A stretch of 64,000 nucleotides of DNA from the NCBI GenBank assembly GCA_032622095.1, contig CP136068.1, forward strand, positions 51,704,443-51,768,442. The letters run 5' to 3'. Made by a program: the position numbers and the translations under genes. Of the stretch, positions 10,834 through 26,559 are shown piece after piece. The notes under the pieces were generated by a model. It saw only the letters and a program-made list of their open reading frames with translations. It was not told where the DNA came from and searched no databases. Position 1 is the stretch's first letter; every line of letters begins with the position of its first letter. The stretch is from Siphonodentalium dalli. Lineage: Eukaryota > Mollusca > Scaphopoda > Gadilida > Siphonodentaliidae.

Positions 10834-11208
10834 TTACTTGCTGCTCTGTGATTTCTTTGGGAGAAGAACGGCTTGGATGTTTGGCAGAACACCACCTTGG
10901 GCGATGGTGACACCAGACAACAGTTTGTTCAACTCTTCGTCGTTCCTGATGGCGAGCTGGAGATGTCTTGGTATGATTCTGCTTTTCTTGTTGTCACGAG
11001 CAGCGTTTCCTGCCAACTCGAGAACCTCAGCTGCGAGGTATTCGAGAACTGCAGCCAAGTAGACTGGAGCTCCGGCACCGACACGCTCAGCATAGTTGCC
11101 TTTTCTCAGAAGACGATGGATTCTTCCGACGGGAAACTGGAGTCCAGCCCTTGATGATCGGGACTTTGCCTTTCCCTTTACTTTGCCACCTTTACCACGT
11201 CCAGACAT
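10834..11208 (-). CDS. H2A: Histone H2A (unit A3)
   Basis: Identical 124-residue H2A. The flanks are standard and unaffected by E1, which lies about 1.8 kb away in the same unit. Confidence 0.98.
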   Translation of the reverse strand: MSGRGKGGKVKGKAKSRSSRAGLQFPVGRIHRLLRKGNYAERVGAGAPVYLAAVLEYLAAEVLELAGNAARDNKKSRIIPRHLQLAIRNDEELNKLLSGVTIAQGGVLPNIQAVLLPKKSQSSK

Positions 11209-11481
11209 GATGTGAGTATTTGTTATGTTCGAAAAGACGAGAAATAGACTGATGATTTGGTCGAAAGTTGGAAAATATTTAAACCAAAATACGGATCGAC
11301 CTAGTTATTTACACGTTTTCACCGAAGTCCGCGCGCGCGCAGGACGGTAAAGTGCTTTGTTGTGTGTAATTGGGTTAGACTTGCGATCGCGCGCGTCTCT
11401 TAAAAGGGAATTTTTTCAAAAAAAATTTGTATTCATTTTCTGTTCATCGAATCTCTCGATCGCACTGAGAAAAACTTAATC

Positions 11482-11853
11482 ATGCCACCCAAAGCAGGAA
11501 GCAAAGGAGCCAAAAAGGCCACCAAGACCCAGAAGCCGTCAACGGCCGGCACAAAGAAGAGGAAACGAAAAAGGAAGGAATCCTACGGAATCTACATCTA
11601 CAAAGTCTTGAAACAGGTGCACCCAGACACCGGTGTCAGCAGCAAAGCCATGTCCATCATGAACAGCTTTGTCAACGACATCTTTGAGAGGATCGCAGCT
11701 GAGGCATCAAGACTGGCCCACTACAACAAACGATCCACCATCACCTCCCGAGAGGTCCAGACCGCCGTCAGACTTCTTCTCCCAGGTGAATTGGCCAAGC
11801 ACGCCGTCTCTGAGGGCACCAAGGCCGTCACCAAGTACACCAGCAGCAAGTAA
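11482..11853 (+). CDS. H2B: Histone H2B (unit A3)
   Basis: Identical 123-residue H2B with standard promoter and 3' flank. Confidence 0.98.
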   Translation: MPPKAGSKGAKKATKTQKPSTAGTKKRKRKRKESYGIYIYKVLKQVHPDTGVSSKAMSIMNSFVNDIFERIAAEASRLAHYNKRSTITSREVQTAVRLLLPGELAKHAVSEGTKAVTKYTSSK

Positions 11854-11885
11854 ACTGTTTGCATACAGATTTACACACAAAAAAC

Positions 11886-11901
11886 GGCCCTTTTCAGGGC
11901 C
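11886..11901 (+). terminator. H2B 3' stem-loop (unit A3)
   Basis: Standard stem-loop and downstream elements. Confidence 0.93.
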
Positions 11902-12537
11902 ACCCAAATCTTCCAAAAAGAGTTACTCTAAACATTGCTATATCCCTCTCCCTCTCCCTGCCTCCCTCCCTCCCTCCCTCCATCCATCCCAACACATATA
12001 ATCTCAAATAACTTTAGGCAATGAAACAAAAACAAATTTGAGAAAATCCATATGGTATAATGGAGTATTACATGCTAACATATACGCTAACATATAAACT
12101 GTATATATGCACATATTTGTATATATATATATAACACACTTGTCATTGTGTGTACACAATTTAATAACATGTGATATTTCTCCTCTCCTCTATTTGTTTA
12201 TTCATTAATATATTCGTACAGTTTTCATAATGTTAAACAATATGCACCCCCCCCCCAACCCCACTGACAGAGTCCCATCAATCGGCGACGTTATATATTG
12301 CATATATATCGTCTAAATGAATATGCATCCTACAAACCTAGATTGTTTTGCATTTACTTTAATGCATCATCTGTATAAATGTAACATTTGAATGAATGAA
12401 TGAATGAATGAATGAATGAATGAATGAATGAATGAATGAATGAATGAATGAATGAATGAATAAATGTGCCTACAGTTTCCATGATTTGTTGCAAATATAT
12501 AGCAATTTTTAGAGTAACTCTTTTTGAAAAATTTGGT

Positions 12538-12553
12538 GGCCCTGAAAAGGGCC
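12538..12553 (-). terminator. H4 3' stem-loop (unit A4)
   Basis: Standard stem-loop and downstream elements. Confidence 0.93.
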
Positions 12554-12591
12554 GTTGTTTTTGAAGCTGGGTGCTTCGTCTGTAGAGGCGT

Positions 12592-12927
<336 letters not shown>

Positions 12928-14706
12928 TTAACAAACCGAAATAACACCCAAGCTGGAAAAGGTGAGCTATTTAAAAGTTTGCGCGCGGGCGTAATGCAAC
13001 GCACTTGTTTTTTCTGAAATCTTATAACTGACTGACCTGATTACTCCAATTGTAGCGCCAGCGCATGGATTGCTGACGTCTGCGCAGGAATGTTGAATGA
13101 ATACAGAAAAGGCGGGAGAGATGAATCGAAGATTTTTAGGTAAATATAAATCGGAGGTTATTGTTCTGTTGTCAATGTGTAATTTACCCATCAAGTGCAG
13201 TGTTCGGTTTGTCAAACTTGAGTACGTATGTGACATAAAGAGATTTTTTGAGCAGATCAATTTTCTCGTCTTTATTGTAATAACGTAAGCGTCAACCAAC
13301 GTCAAAACGTAAATACTGTATACGTACGTAGAGTAACGTCGCATTGACTGACTGCAAAAAAGGAAAAATATGCATTCTTAAATATTTTAGTTACTTGTTA
13401 ATAATTTGTTACATATGCATGTATATAGCACAGCATTGCAGAAAACAAACATCGTAATTGCCAATACACCAGAACCATCAACAAATGAATAATCATACGA
13501 AGAAGACCGGAAAACGCTAAAATAAAAGAGATGACGAATGGTAACCAGAGACGTGGCGACAGGGGCGACAGGGGTGGGGGGTTTGTGTCTGACCCCCCCC
13601 CCCCCCCCCCAACTTTGGTCAAAATTTTCAACAGTTGGAAATTTCATACCTGCCAAAACATTAGTTGGAAATTTCATACCTGCCTGTTTTTGGACCAATA
13701 TTTGCATATTTTCCTATTTTTGGTCAAAAGTTTGGACTGGACTGAAATGGTCATCAGTGGGATATTTTCCAACCTTAGGGGGGGGGGGGGTGTCAGGTTT
13801 GAAATTTCCAACTCTAAGAAGACTTGAGGCTAGTCTAGATGCTAGGATTTTGCGATTTTCTTGTTCAGATTTCAAAATTTTCCTCCCCCGTGGCCGGCCA
13901 ATACAAAACTGCTAATTAGTTTAACAGAACAATATTTTACTACATTTGGTCAAACTTGTGGACTGAAATGGTCATCAGTTAGTTGGAGAATTTCCCAACC
14001 TAAGAGGGAGTATGAGGTTTTAAATTTCCAACACTAGGGGAACTTCAGTTGAGGCCAGTCTAGATGCTAGAGTCAATGAGACTCGTTCCTAGAATAAATA
14101 TGATGATATATTCGTTATACGCCTGTGACACAATGAAAGAAAACGAAAAACACTGAACAAACATGCGGCACAAACTAATAGGGAATAACAGTAACTGTCG
14201 TGGAACAGTTATTCCCCTAATTGGGCGACGGATAGTAACCAGTACTCAATTGTACGCGACTGAGTTGTGTTTATGTGTTGCTATCCATTGCATGTAAGAT
14301 AGTCATAAAAGCATTATCAACCAGACGAGATGTGTAGTTAGATACTTCCCCCAAAATAACATTTCAAAACAAAAATAAGTTCATTTCACAAGGAACAAGG
14401 AAGTAGATTGCTCAAGTTCTATTTAAATTAATTGCATTTTCATACACCTTTTCCGAAACTGCATTGGCTGGCTGGCCAAGTATTTATTAGGATTCTATAT
14501 GATAATGCTGTTGCAGGAGCGTATGTCTTATTTGTGGGGGGGGGGGGGGAGAGAGCGGGGGCACAACACACACACACTTGCTATGTCGAGCATGTCCTTG
14601 AATATTATTTCATGGCACAATTGTTTCATCTAAACCTATGTCATTATCTTTTATATTTCATTTTCTTAGCAATTTCGTCAAGTTTTTCTTTTTGGAAAAT
14701 TTGGGT

Positions 14707-14722
14707 GGCCCTGAAAAGGGCC
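14707..14722 (-). terminator. H2A 3' stem-loop (unit A4)
   Basis: Standard stem-loop and downstream elements. Confidence 0.93.
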
Positions 14723-14784
14723 GTTTTGTTTTGTTTGTTTTGCAGACAAGCCAAGCATTGAGATGTTGTGTGTCATCAAGATTT

Positions 14785-15159
14785 TTACTTGCTGCTCTGT
14801 GATTTCTTTGGGAGAAGAACGGCTTGGATGTTTGGCAGAACACCACCTTGGGCGATGGTGACACCAGACAACAGTTTGTTCAACTCTTCGTCGTTCCTGA
14901 TGGCGAGCTGGAGATGTCTTGGTATGATTCTGCTTTTCTTGTTGTCACGAGCAGCGTTTCCTGCCAACTCGAGAACCTCAGCTGCGAGGTATTCGAGAAC
15001 TGCAGCCAAGTAGACTGGAGCTCCGGCACCGACACGCTCAGCATAGTTGCCTTTTCTCAGAAGACGATGGATTCTTCCGACGGGAAACTGGAGTCCAGCC
15101 CTTGATGATCGGGACTTTGCCTTTCCCTTTACTTTGCCACCTTTACCACGTCCAGACAT
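14785..15159 (-). CDS. H2A: Histone H2A (unit A4)
   Basis: Identical 124-residue H2A, divergent from H2B at 15433. Confidence 0.98.
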   Translation of the reverse strand: MSGRGKGGKVKGKAKSRSSRAGLQFPVGRIHRLLRKGNYAERVGAGAPVYLAAVLEYLAAEVLELAGNAARDNKKSRIIPRHLQLAIRNDEELNKLLSGVTIAQGGVLPNIQAVLLPKKSQSSK

Positions 15160-15432
15160 GATGTGAGTATTTGTTATGTTCGAAAAGACGAGAAATAGAC
15201 TGATGATTTGGTCGAAAGTTGGAAAATATTTAAACCAAAATACGGATCGACCTAGTTATTTACACGTTTTCACCGAAGTCCGCGCGCGCGCAGGACGGTA
15301 AAGTGCTTTGTTGTGTGTAATTGGGTTAGACTTGCGATCGCGCGCGTCTCTTAAAAGGGAATTTTTTCAAAAAAAATTTGTATTCATTTTCTGTTCATCG
15401 AATCTCTCGATCGCACTGAGAAAAACTTAATC

Positions 15433-15804
15433 ATGCCACCCAAAGCAGGAAGCAAAGGAGCCAAAAAGGCCACCAAGACCCAGAAGCCGTCAACGGCCGG
15501 CACAAAGAAGAGGAAACGAAAAAGGAAGGAATCCTACGGAATCTACATCTACAAAGTCTTGAAACAGGTGCACCCAGACACCGGTGTCAGCAGCAAAGCC
15601 ATGTCCATCATGAACAGCTTTGTCAACGACATCTTTGAGAGGATCGCAGCTGAGGCATCAAGACTGGCCCACTACAACAAACGATCCACCATCACCTCCC
15701 GAGAGGTCCAGACCGCCGTCAGACTTCTTCTCCCAGGTGAATTGGCCAAGCACGCCGTCTCTGAGGGCACCAAGGCCGTCACCAAGTACACCAGCAGCAA
15801 GTAA
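15433..15804 (+). CDS. H2B: Histone H2B (unit A4)
   Basis: Identical 123-residue H2B, convergent with H4 at 16543..16854. Confidence 0.98.
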   Translation: MPPKAGSKGAKKATKTQKPSTAGTKKRKRKRKESYGIYIYKVLKQVHPDTGVSSKAMSIMNSFVNDIFERIAAEASRLAHYNKRSTITSREVQTAVRLLLPGELAKHAVSEGTKAVTKYTSSK

Positions 15805-15836
15805 ACTGTTTGCATACAGATTTACACACAAAAAAC

Positions 15837-15852
15837 GGCCCTTTTCAGGGCC
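15837..15852 (+). terminator. H2B 3' stem-loop (unit A4)
   Basis: Standard stem-loop and downstream elements. Confidence 0.93.
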
Positions 15853-16488
15853 ACCCAAATCTTCCAAAAAGAGTTACTCTAAACATTGCTATATCCCTCT
15901 CCCTCTCCCTGCCTCCCTCCCTCCCTCCCTCCATCCATCCCAACACATATAATCTCAAATAACTTTAGGCAATGAAACAAAAACAAATTTGAGAAAATCC
16001 ATATGGTATAATGGAGTATTACATGCTAACATATACGCTAACATATAAACTGTATATATGCACATATTTGTATATATATATATAACACACTTGTCATTGT
16101 GTGTACACAATTTAATAACATGTGATATTTCTCCTCTCCTCTATTTGTTTATTCATTAATATATTCGTACAGTTTTCATAATGTTAAACAATATGCACCC
16201 CCCCCCCAACCCCACTGACAGAGTCCCATCAATCGGCGACGTTATATATTGCATATATATCGTCTAAATGAATATGCATCCTACAAACCTAGATTGTTTT
16301 GCATTTACTTTAATGCATCATCTGTATAAATGTAACATTTGAATGAATGAATGAATGAATGAATGAATGAATGAATGAATGAATGAATGAATGAATGAAT
16401 GAATGAATGAATAAATGTGCCTACAGTTTCCATGATTTGTTGCAAATATATAGCAATTTTTAGAGTAACTCTTTTTGAAAAATTTGGT

Positions 16489-16504
16489 GGCCCTGAAAAG
16501 GGCC
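16489..16504 (-). terminator. H4 3' stem-loop (unit A5)
   Basis: Standard stem-loop and downstream elements. Confidence 0.93.
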
Positions 16505-16542
16505 GTTGTTTTTGAAGCTGGGTGCTTCGTCTGTAGAGGCGT

Positions 16543-16878
<336 letters not shown>

Positions 16879-18657
16879 TTAACAAACCGAAATAACACCC
16901 AAGCTGGAAAAGGTGAGCTATTTAAAAGTTTGCGCGCGGGCGTAATGCAACGCACTTGTTTTTTCTGAAATCTTATAACTGACTGACCTGATTACTCCAA
17001 TTGTAGCGCCAGCGCATGGATTGCTGACGTCTGCGCAGGAATGTTGAATGAATACAGAAAAGGCGGGAGAGATGAATCGAAGATTTTTAGGTAAATATAA
17101 ATCGGAGGTTATTGTTCTGTTGTCAATGTGTAATTTACCCATCAAGTGCAGTGTTCGGTTTGTCAAACTTGAGTACGTATGTGACATAAAGAGATTTTTT
17201 GAGCAGATCAATTTTCTCGTCTTTATTGTAATAACGTAAGCGTCAACCAACGTCAAAACGTAAATACTGTATACGTACGTAGAGTAACGTCGCATTGACT
17301 GACTGCAAAAAAGGAAAAATATGCATTCTTAAATATTTTAGTTACTTGTTAATAATTTGTTACATATGCATGTATATAGCACAGCATTGCAGAAAACAAA
17401 CATCGTAATTGCCAATACACCAGAACCATCAACAAATGAATAATCATACGAAGAAGACCGGAAAACGCTAAAATAAAAGAGATGACGAATGGTAACCAGA
17501 GACGTGGCGACAGGGGCGACAGGGGTGGGGGGTTTGTGTCTGACCCCCCCCCCCCCCCCCCAACTTTGGTCAAAATTTTCAACAGTTGGAAATTTCATAC
17601 CTGCCAAAACATTAGTTGGAAATTTCATACCTGCCTGTTTTTGGACCAATATTTGCATATTTTCCTATTTTTGGTCAAAAGTTTGGACTGGACTGAAATG
17701 GTCATCAGTGGGATATTTTCCAACCTTAGGGGGGGGGGGGGTGTCAGGTTTGAAATTTCCAACTCTAAGAAGACTTGAGGCTAGTCTAGATGCTAGGATT
17801 TTGCGATTTTCTTGTTCAGATTTCAAAATTTTCCTCCCCCGTGGCCGGCCAATACAAAACTGCTAATTAGTTTAACAGAACAATATTTTACTACATTTGG
17901 TCAAACTTGTGGACTGAAATGGTCATCAGTTAGTTGGAGAATTTCCCAACCTAAGAGGGAGTATGAGGTTTTAAATTTCCAACACTAGGGGAACTTCAGT
18001 TGAGGCCAGTCTAGATGCTAGAGTCAATGAGACTCGTTCCTAGAATAAATATGATGATATATTCGTTATACGCCTGTGACACAATGAAAGAAAACGAAAA
18101 ACACTGAACAAACATGCGGCACAAACTAATAGGGAATAACAGTAACTGTCGTGGAACAGTTATTCCCCTAATTGGGCGACGGATAGTAACCAGTACTCAA
18201 TTGTACGCGACTGAGTTGTGTTTATGTGTTGCTATCCATTGCATGTAAGATAGTCATAAAAGCATTATCAACCAGACGAGATGTGTAGTTAGATACTTCC
18301 CCCAAAATAACATTTCAAAACAAAAATAAGTTCATTTCACAAGGAACAAGGAAGTAGATTGCTCAAGTTCTATTTAAATTAATTGCATTTTCATACACCT
18401 TTTCCGAAACTGCATTGGCTGGCTGGCCAAGTATTTATTAGGATTCTATATGATAATGCTGTTGCAGGAGCGTATGTCTTATTTGTGGGGGGGGGGGGGG
18501 AGAGAGCGGGGGCACAACACACACACACTTGCTATGTCGAGCATGTCCTTGAATATTATTTCATGGCACAATTGTTTCATCTAAACCTATGTCATTATCT
18601 TTTATATTTCATTTTCTTAGCAATTTCGTCAAGTTTTTCTTTTTGGAAAATTTGGGT

Positions 18658-18673
18658 GGCCCTGAAAAGGGCC
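18658..18673 (-). terminator. H2A 3' stem-loop (unit A5)
   Basis: Standard stem-loop and downstream elements. Confidence 0.93.
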
Positions 18674-18735
18674 GTTTTGTTTTGTTTGTTTTGCAGACAA
18701 GCCAAGCATTGAGATGTTGTGTGTCATCAAGATTT

Positions 18736-19110
18736 TTACTTGCTGCTCTGTGATTTCTTTGGGAGAAGAACGGCTTGGATGTTTGGCAGAACACCACCTT
18801 GGGCGATGGTGACACCAGACAACAGTTTGTTCAACTCTTCGTCGTTCCTGATGGCGAGCTGGAGATGTCTTGGTATGATTCTGCTTTTCTTGTTGTCACG
18901 AGCAGCGTTTCCTGCCAACTCGAGAACCTCAGCTGCGAGGTATTCGAGAACTGCAGCCAAGTAGACTGGAGCTCCGGCACCGACACGCTCAGCATAGTTG
19001 CCTTTTCTCAGAAGACGATGGATTCTTCCGACGGGAAACTGGAGTCCAGCCCTTGATGATCGGGACTTTGCCTTTCCCTTTACTTTGCCACCTTTACCAC
19101 GTCCAGACAT
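18736..19110 (-). CDS. H2A: Histone H2A (unit A5)
   Basis: Identical 124-residue H2A, divergent from H2B at 19384. Confidence 0.98.
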   Translation of the reverse strand: MSGRGKGGKVKGKAKSRSSRAGLQFPVGRIHRLLRKGNYAERVGAGAPVYLAAVLEYLAAEVLELAGNAARDNKKSRIIPRHLQLAIRNDEELNKLLSGVTIAQGGVLPNIQAVLLPKKSQSSK

Positions 19111-19383
19111 GATGTGAGTATTTGTTATGTTCGAAAAGACGAGAAATAGACTGATGATTTGGTCGAAAGTTGGAAAATATTTAAACCAAAATACGGATCG
19201 ACCTAGTTATTTACACGTTTTCACCGAAGTCCGCGCGCGCGCAGGACGGTAAAGTGCTTTGTTGTGTGTAATTGGGTTAGACTTGCGATCGCGCGCGTCT
19301 CTTAAAAGGGAATTTTTTCAAAAAAAATTTGTATTCATTTTCTGTTCATCGAATCTCTCGATCGCACTGAGAAAAACTTAATC

Positions 19384-19755
19384 ATGCCACCCAAAGCAGG
19401 AAGCAAAGGAGCCAAAAAGGCCACCAAGACCCAGAAGCCGTCAACGGCCGGCACAAAGAAGAGGAAACGAAAAAGGAAGGAATCCTACGGAATCTACATC
19501 TACAAAGTCTTGAAACAGGTGCACCCAGACACCGGTGTCAGCAGCAAAGCCATGTCCATCATGAACAGCTTTGTCAACGACATCTTTGAGAGGATCGCAG
19601 CTGAGGCATCAAGACTGGCCCACTACAACAAACGATCCACCATCACCTCCCGAGAGGTCCAGACCGCCGTCAGACTTCTTCTCCCAGGTGAATTGGCCAA
19701 GCACGCCGTCTCTGAGGGCACCAAGGCCGTCACCAAGTACACCAGCAGCAAGTAA
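19384..19755 (+). CDS. H2B: Histone H2B (unit A5)
   Basis: Identical 123-residue H2B, convergent with H4 at 20494..20805. Confidence 0.98.
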   Translation: MPPKAGSKGAKKATKTQKPSTAGTKKRKRKRKESYGIYIYKVLKQVHPDTGVSSKAMSIMNSFVNDIFERIAAEASRLAHYNKRSTITSREVQTAVRLLLPGELAKHAVSEGTKAVTKYTSSK

Positions 19756-19787
19756 ACTGTTTGCATACAGATTTACACACAAAAAAC

Positions 19788-19803
19788 GGCCCTTTTCAGG
19801 GCC
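19788..19803 (+). terminator. H2B 3' stem-loop (unit A5)
   Basis: Standard stem-loop and downstream elements. Confidence 0.93.
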
Positions 19804-20439
19804 ACCCAAATCTTCCAAAAAGAGTTACTCTAAACATTGCTATATCCCTCTCCCTCTCCCTGCCTCCCTCCCTCCCTCCCTCCATCCATCCCAACACATA
19901 TAATCTCAAATAACTTTAGGCAATGAAACAAAAACAAATTTGAGAAAATCCATATGGTATAATGGAGTATTACATGCTAACATATACGCTAACATATAAA
20001 CTGTATATATGCACATATTTGTATATATATATATAACACACTTGTCATTGTGTGTACACAATTTAATAACATGTGATATTTCTCCTCTCCTCTATTTGTT
20101 TATTCATTAATATATTCGTACAGTTTTCATAATGTTAAACAATATGCACCCCCCCCCCAACCCCACTGACAGAGTCCCATCAATCGGCGACGTTATATAT
20201 TGCATATATATCGTCTAAATGAATATGCATCCTACAAACCTAGATTGTTTTGCATTTACTTTAATGCATCATCTGTATAAATGTAACATTTGAATGAATG
20301 AATGAATGAATGAATGAATGAATGAATGAATGAATGAATGAATGAATGAATGAATGAATGAATAAATGTGCCTACAGTTTCCATGATTTGTTGCAAATAT
20401 ATAGCAATTTTTAGAGTAACTCTTTTTGAAAAATTTGGT

Positions 20440-20455
20440 GGCCCTGAAAAGGGCC
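20440..20455 (-). terminator. H4 3' stem-loop (unit A6)
   Basis: Standard stem-loop and downstream elements. Confidence 0.93.
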
Positions 20456-20493
20456 GTTGTTTTTGAAGCTGGGTGCTTCGTCTGTAGAGGCGT

Positions 20494-20829
<336 letters not shown>

Positions 20830-22608
20830 TTAACAAACCGAAATAACACCCAAGCTGGAAAAGGTGAGCTATTTAAAAGTTTGCGCGCGGGCGTAATGCA
20901 ACGCACTTGTTTTTTCTGAAATCTTATAACTGACTGACCTGATTACTCCAATTGTAGCGCCAGCGCATGGATTGCTGACGTCTGCGCAGGAATGTTGAAT
21001 GAATACAGAAAAGGCGGGAGAGATGAATCGAAGATTTTTAGGTAAATATAAATCGGAGGTTATTGTTCTGTTGTCAATGTGTAATTTACCCATCAAGTGC
21101 AGTGTTCGGTTTGTCAAACTTGAGTACGTATGTGACATAAAGAGATTTTTTGAGCAGATCAATTTTCTCGTCTTTATTGTAATAACGTAAGCGTCAACCA
21201 ACGTCAAAACGTAAATACTGTATACGTACGTAGAGTAACGTCGCATTGACTGACTGCAAAAAAGGAAAAATATGCATTCTTAAATATTTTAGTTACTTGT
21301 TAATAATTTGTTACATATGCATGTATATAGCACAGCATTGCAGAAAACAAACATCGTAATTGCCAATACACCAGAACCATCAACAAATGAATAATCATAC
21401 GAAGAAGACCGGAAAACGCTAAAATAAAAGAGATGACGAATGGTAACCAGAGACGTGGCGACAGGGGCGACAGGGGTGGGGGGTTTGTGTCTGACCCCCC
21501 CCCCCCCCCCCCAACTTTGGTCAAAATTTTCAACAGTTGGAAATTTCATACCTGCCAAAACATTAGTTGGAAATTTCATACCTGCCTGTTTTTGGACCAA
21601 TATTTGCATATTTTCCTATTTTTGGTCAAAAGTTTGGACTGGACTGAAATGGTCATCAGTGGGATATTTTCCAACCTTAGGGGGGGGGGGGGTGTCAGGT
21701 TTGAAATTTCCAACTCTAAGAAGACTTGAGGCTAGTCTAGATGCTAGGATTTTGCGATTTTCTTGTTCAGATTTCAAAATTTTCCTCCCCCGTGGCCGGC
21801 CAATACAAAACTGCTAATTAGTTTAACAGAACAATATTTTACTACATTTGGTCAAACTTGTGGACTGAAATGGTCATCAGTTAGTTGGAGAATTTCCCAA
21901 CCTAAGAGGGAGTATGAGGTTTTAAATTTCCAACACTAGGGGAACTTCAGTTGAGGCCAGTCTAGATGCTAGAGTCAATGAGACTCGTTCCTAGAATAAA
22001 TATGATGATATATTCGTTATACGCCTGTGACACAATGAAAGAAAACGAAAAACACTGAACAAACATGCGGCACAAACTAATAGGGAATAACAGTAACTGT
22101 CGTGGAACAGTTATTCCCCTAATTGGGCGACGGATAGTAACCAGTACTCAATTGTACGCGACTGAGTTGTGTTTATGTGTTGCTATCCATTGCATGTAAG
22201 ATAGTCATAAAAGCATTATCAACCAGACGAGATGTGTAGTTAGATACTTCCCCCAAAATAACATTTCAAAACAAAAATAAGTTCATTTCACAAGGAACAA
22301 GGAAGTAGATTGCTCAAGTTCTATTTAAATTAATTGCATTTTCATACACCTTTTCCGAAACTGCATTGGCTGGCTGGCCAAGTATTTATTAGGATTCTAT
22401 ATGATAATGCTGTTGCAGGAGCGTATGTCTTATTTGTGGGGGGGGGGGGGGAGAGAGCGGGGGCACAACACACACACACTTGCTATGTCGAGCATGTCCT
22501 TGAATATTATTTCATGGCACAATTGTTTCATCTAAACCTATGTCATTATCTTTTATATTTCATTTTCTTAGCAATTTCGTCAAGTTTTTCTTTTTGGAAA
22601 ATTTGGGT

Positions 22609-22624
22609 GGCCCTGAAAAGGGCC
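22609..22624 (-). terminator. H2A 3' stem-loop (unit A6)
   Basis: Standard stem-loop and downstream elements. Confidence 0.93.
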
Positions 22625-22686
22625 GTTTTGTTTTGTTTGTTTTGCAGACAAGCCAAGCATTGAGATGTTGTGTGTCATCAAGATTT

Positions 22687-23061
22687 TTACTTGCTGCTCT
22701 GTGATTTCTTTGGGAGAAGAACGGCTTGGATGTTTGGCAGAACACCACCTTGGGCGATGGTGACACCAGACAACAGTTTGTTCAACTCTTCGTCGTTCCT
22801 GATGGCGAGCTGGAGATGTCTTGGTATGATTCTGCTTTTCTTGTTGTCACGAGCAGCGTTTCCTGCCAACTCGAGAACCTCAGCTGCGAGGTATTCGAGA
22901 ACTGCAGCCAAGTAGACTGGAGCTCCGGCACCGACACGCTCAGCATAGTTGCCTTTTCTCAGAAGACGATGGATTCTTCCGACGGGAAACTGGAGTCCAG
23001 CCCTTGATGATCGGGACTTTGCCTTTCCCTTTACTTTGCCACCTTTACCACGTCCAGACAT
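22687..23061 (-). CDS. H2A: Histone H2A (unit A6)
   Basis: Identical 124-residue H2A, divergent from H2B at 23335. Confidence 0.98.
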   Translation of the reverse strand: MSGRGKGGKVKGKAKSRSSRAGLQFPVGRIHRLLRKGNYAERVGAGAPVYLAAVLEYLAAEVLELAGNAARDNKKSRIIPRHLQLAIRNDEELNKLLSGVTIAQGGVLPNIQAVLLPKKSQSSK

Positions 23062-23334
23062 GATGTGAGTATTTGTTATGTTCGAAAAGACGAGAAATAG
23101 ACTGATGATTTGGTCGAAAGTTGGAAAATATTTAAACCAAAATACGGATCGACCTAGTTATTTACACGTTTTCACCGAAGTCCGCGCGCGCGCAGGACGG
23201 TAAAGTGCTTTGTTGTGTGTAATTGGGTTAGACTTGCGATCGCGCGCGTCTCTTAAAAGGGAATTTTTTCAAAAAAAATTTGTATTCATTTTCTGTTCAT
23301 CGAATCTCTCGATCGCACTGAGAAAAACTTAATC

Positions 23335-23706
23335 ATGCCACCCAAAGCAGGAAGCAAAGGAGCCAAAAAGGCCACCAAGACCCAGAAGCCGTCAACGGCC
23401 GGCACAAAGAAGAGGAAACGAAAAAGGAAGGAATCCTACGGAATCTACATCTACAAAGTCTTGAAACAGGTGCACCCAGACACCGGTGTCAGCAGCAAAG
23501 CCATGTCCATCATGAACAGCTTTGTCAACGACATCTTTGAGAGGATCGCAGCTGAGGCATCAAGACTGGCCCACTACAACAAACGATCCACCATCACCTC
23601 CCGAGAGGTCCAGACCGCCGTCAGACTTCTTCTCCCAGGTGAATTGGCCAAGCACGCCGTCTCTGAGGGCACCAAGGCCGTCACCAAGTACACCAGCAGC
23701 AAGTAA
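23335..23706 (+). CDS. H2B: Histone H2B (unit A6)
   Basis: Identical 123-residue H2B, convergent with H4 at 24445..24756. Confidence 0.98.
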   Translation: MPPKAGSKGAKKATKTQKPSTAGTKKRKRKRKESYGIYIYKVLKQVHPDTGVSSKAMSIMNSFVNDIFERIAAEASRLAHYNKRSTITSREVQTAVRLLLPGELAKHAVSEGTKAVTKYTSSK

Positions 23707-23738
23707 ACTGTTTGCATACAGATTTACACACAAAAAAC

Positions 23739-23754
23739 GGCCCTTTTCAGGGCC
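23739..23754 (+). terminator. H2B 3' stem-loop (unit A6)
   Basis: Standard stem-loop and downstream elements. Confidence 0.93.
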
Positions 23755-24390
23755 ACCCAAATCTTCCAAAAAGAGTTACTCTAAACATTGCTATATCCCT
23801 CTCCCTCTCCCTGCCTCCCTCCCTCCCTCCCTCCATCCATCCCAACACATATAATCTCAAATAACTTTAGGCAATGAAACAAAAACAAATTTGAGAAAAT
23901 CCATATGGTATAATGGAGTATTACATGCTAACATATACGCTAACATATAAACTGTATATATGCACATATTTGTATATATATATATAACACACTTGTCATT
24001 GTGTGTACACAATTTAATAACATGTGATATTTCTCCTCTCCTCTATTTGTTTATTCATTAATATATTCGTACAGTTTTCATAATGTTAAACAATATGCAC
24101 CCCCCCCCCAACCCCACTGACAGAGTCCCATCAATCGGCGACGTTATATATTGCATATATATCGTCTAAATGAATATGCATCCTACAAACCTAGATTGTT
24201 TTGCATTTACTTTAATGCATCATCTGTATAAATGTAACATTTGAATGAATGAATGAATGAATGAATGAATGAATGAATGAATGAATGAATGAATGAATGA
24301 ATGAATGAATGAATAAATGTGCCTACAGTTTCCATGATTTGTTGCAAATATATAGCAATTTTTAGAGTAACTCTTTTTGAAAAATTTGGT

Positions 24391-24406
24391 GGCCCTGAAA
24401 AGGGCC
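24391..24406 (-). terminator. H4 3' stem-loop (unit A7)
   Basis: Standard stem-loop and downstream elements. Confidence 0.93.
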
Positions 24407-24444
24407 GTTGTTTTTGAAGCTGGGTGCTTCGTCTGTAGAGGCGT

Positions 24445-24780
<336 letters not shown>

Positions 24781-26559
24781 TTAACAAACCGAAATAACAC
24801 CCAAGCTGGAAAAGGTGAGCTATTTAAAAGTTTGCGCGCGGGCGTAATGCAACGCACTTGTTTTTTCTGAAATCTTATAACTGACTGACCTGATTACTCC
24901 AATTGTAGCGCCAGCGCATGGATTGCTGACGTCTGCGCAGGAATGTTGAATGAATACAGAAAAGGCGGGAGAGATGAATCGAAGATTTTTAGGTAAATAT
25001 AAATCGGAGGTTATTGTTCTGTTGTCAATGTGTAATTTACCCATCAAGTGCAGTGTTCGGTTTGTCAAACTTGAGTACGTATGTGACATAAAGAGATTTT
25101 TTGAGCAGATCAATTTTCTCGTCTTTATTGTAATAACGTAAGCGTCAACCAACGTCAAAACGTAAATACTGTATACGTACGTAGAGTAACGTCGCATTGA
25201 CTGACTGCAAAAAAGGAAAAATATGCATTCTTAAATATTTTAGTTACTTGTTAATAATTTGTTACATATGCATGTATATAGCACAGCATTGCAGAAAACA
25301 AACATCGTAATTGCCAATACACCAGAACCATCAACAAATGAATAATCATACGAAGAAGACCGGAAAACGCTAAAATAAAAGAGATGACGAATGGTAACCA
25401 GAGACGTGGCGACAGGGGCGACAGGGGTGGGGGGTTTGTGTCTGACCCCCCCCCCCCCCCCCCAACTTTGGTCAAAATTTTCAACAGTTGGAAATTTCAT
25501 ACCTGCCAAAACATTAGTTGGAAATTTCATACCTGCCTGTTTTTGGACCAATATTTGCATATTTTCCTATTTTTGGTCAAAAGTTTGGACTGGACTGAAA
25601 TGGTCATCAGTGGGATATTTTCCAACCTTAGGGGGGGGGGGGGTGTCAGGTTTGAAATTTCCAACTCTAAGAAGACTTGAGGCTAGTCTAGATGCTAGGA
25701 TTTTGCGATTTTCTTGTTCAGATTTCAAAATTTTCCTCCCCCGTGGCCGGCCAATACAAAACTGCTAATTAGTTTAACAGAACAATATTTTACTACATTT
25801 GGTCAAACTTGTGGACTGAAATGGTCATCAGTTAGTTGGAGAATTTCCCAACCTAAGAGGGAGTATGAGGTTTTAAATTTCCAACACTAGGGGAACTTCA
25901 GTTGAGGCCAGTCTAGATGCTAGAGTCAATGAGACTCGTTCCTAGAATAAATATGATGATATATTCGTTATACGCCTGTGACACAATGAAAGAAAACGAA
26001 AAACACTGAACAAACATGCGGCACAAACTAATAGGGAATAACAGTAACTGTCGTGGAACAGTTATTCCCCTAATTGGGCGACGGATAGTAACCAGTACTC
26101 AATTGTACGCGACTGAGTTGTGTTTATGTGTTGCTATCCATTGCATGTAAGATAGTCATAAAAGCATTATCAACCAGACGAGATGTGTAGTTAGATACTT
26201 CCCCCAAAATAACATTTCAAAACAAAAATAAGTTCATTTCACAAGGAACAAGGAAGTAGATTGCTCAAGTTCTATTTAAATTAATTGCATTTTCATACAC
26301 CTTTTCCGAAACTGCATTGGCTGGCTGGCCAAGTATTTATTAGGATTCTATATGATAATGCTGTTGCAGGAGCGTATGTCTTATTTGTGGGGGGGGGGGG
26401 GGAGAGAGCGGGGGCACAACACACACACACTTGCTATGTCGAGCATGTCCTTGAATATTATTTCATGGCACAATTGTTTCATCTAAACCTATGTCATTAT
26501 CTTTTATATTTCATTTTCTTAGCAATTTCGTCAAGTTTTTCTTTTTGGAAAATTTGGGT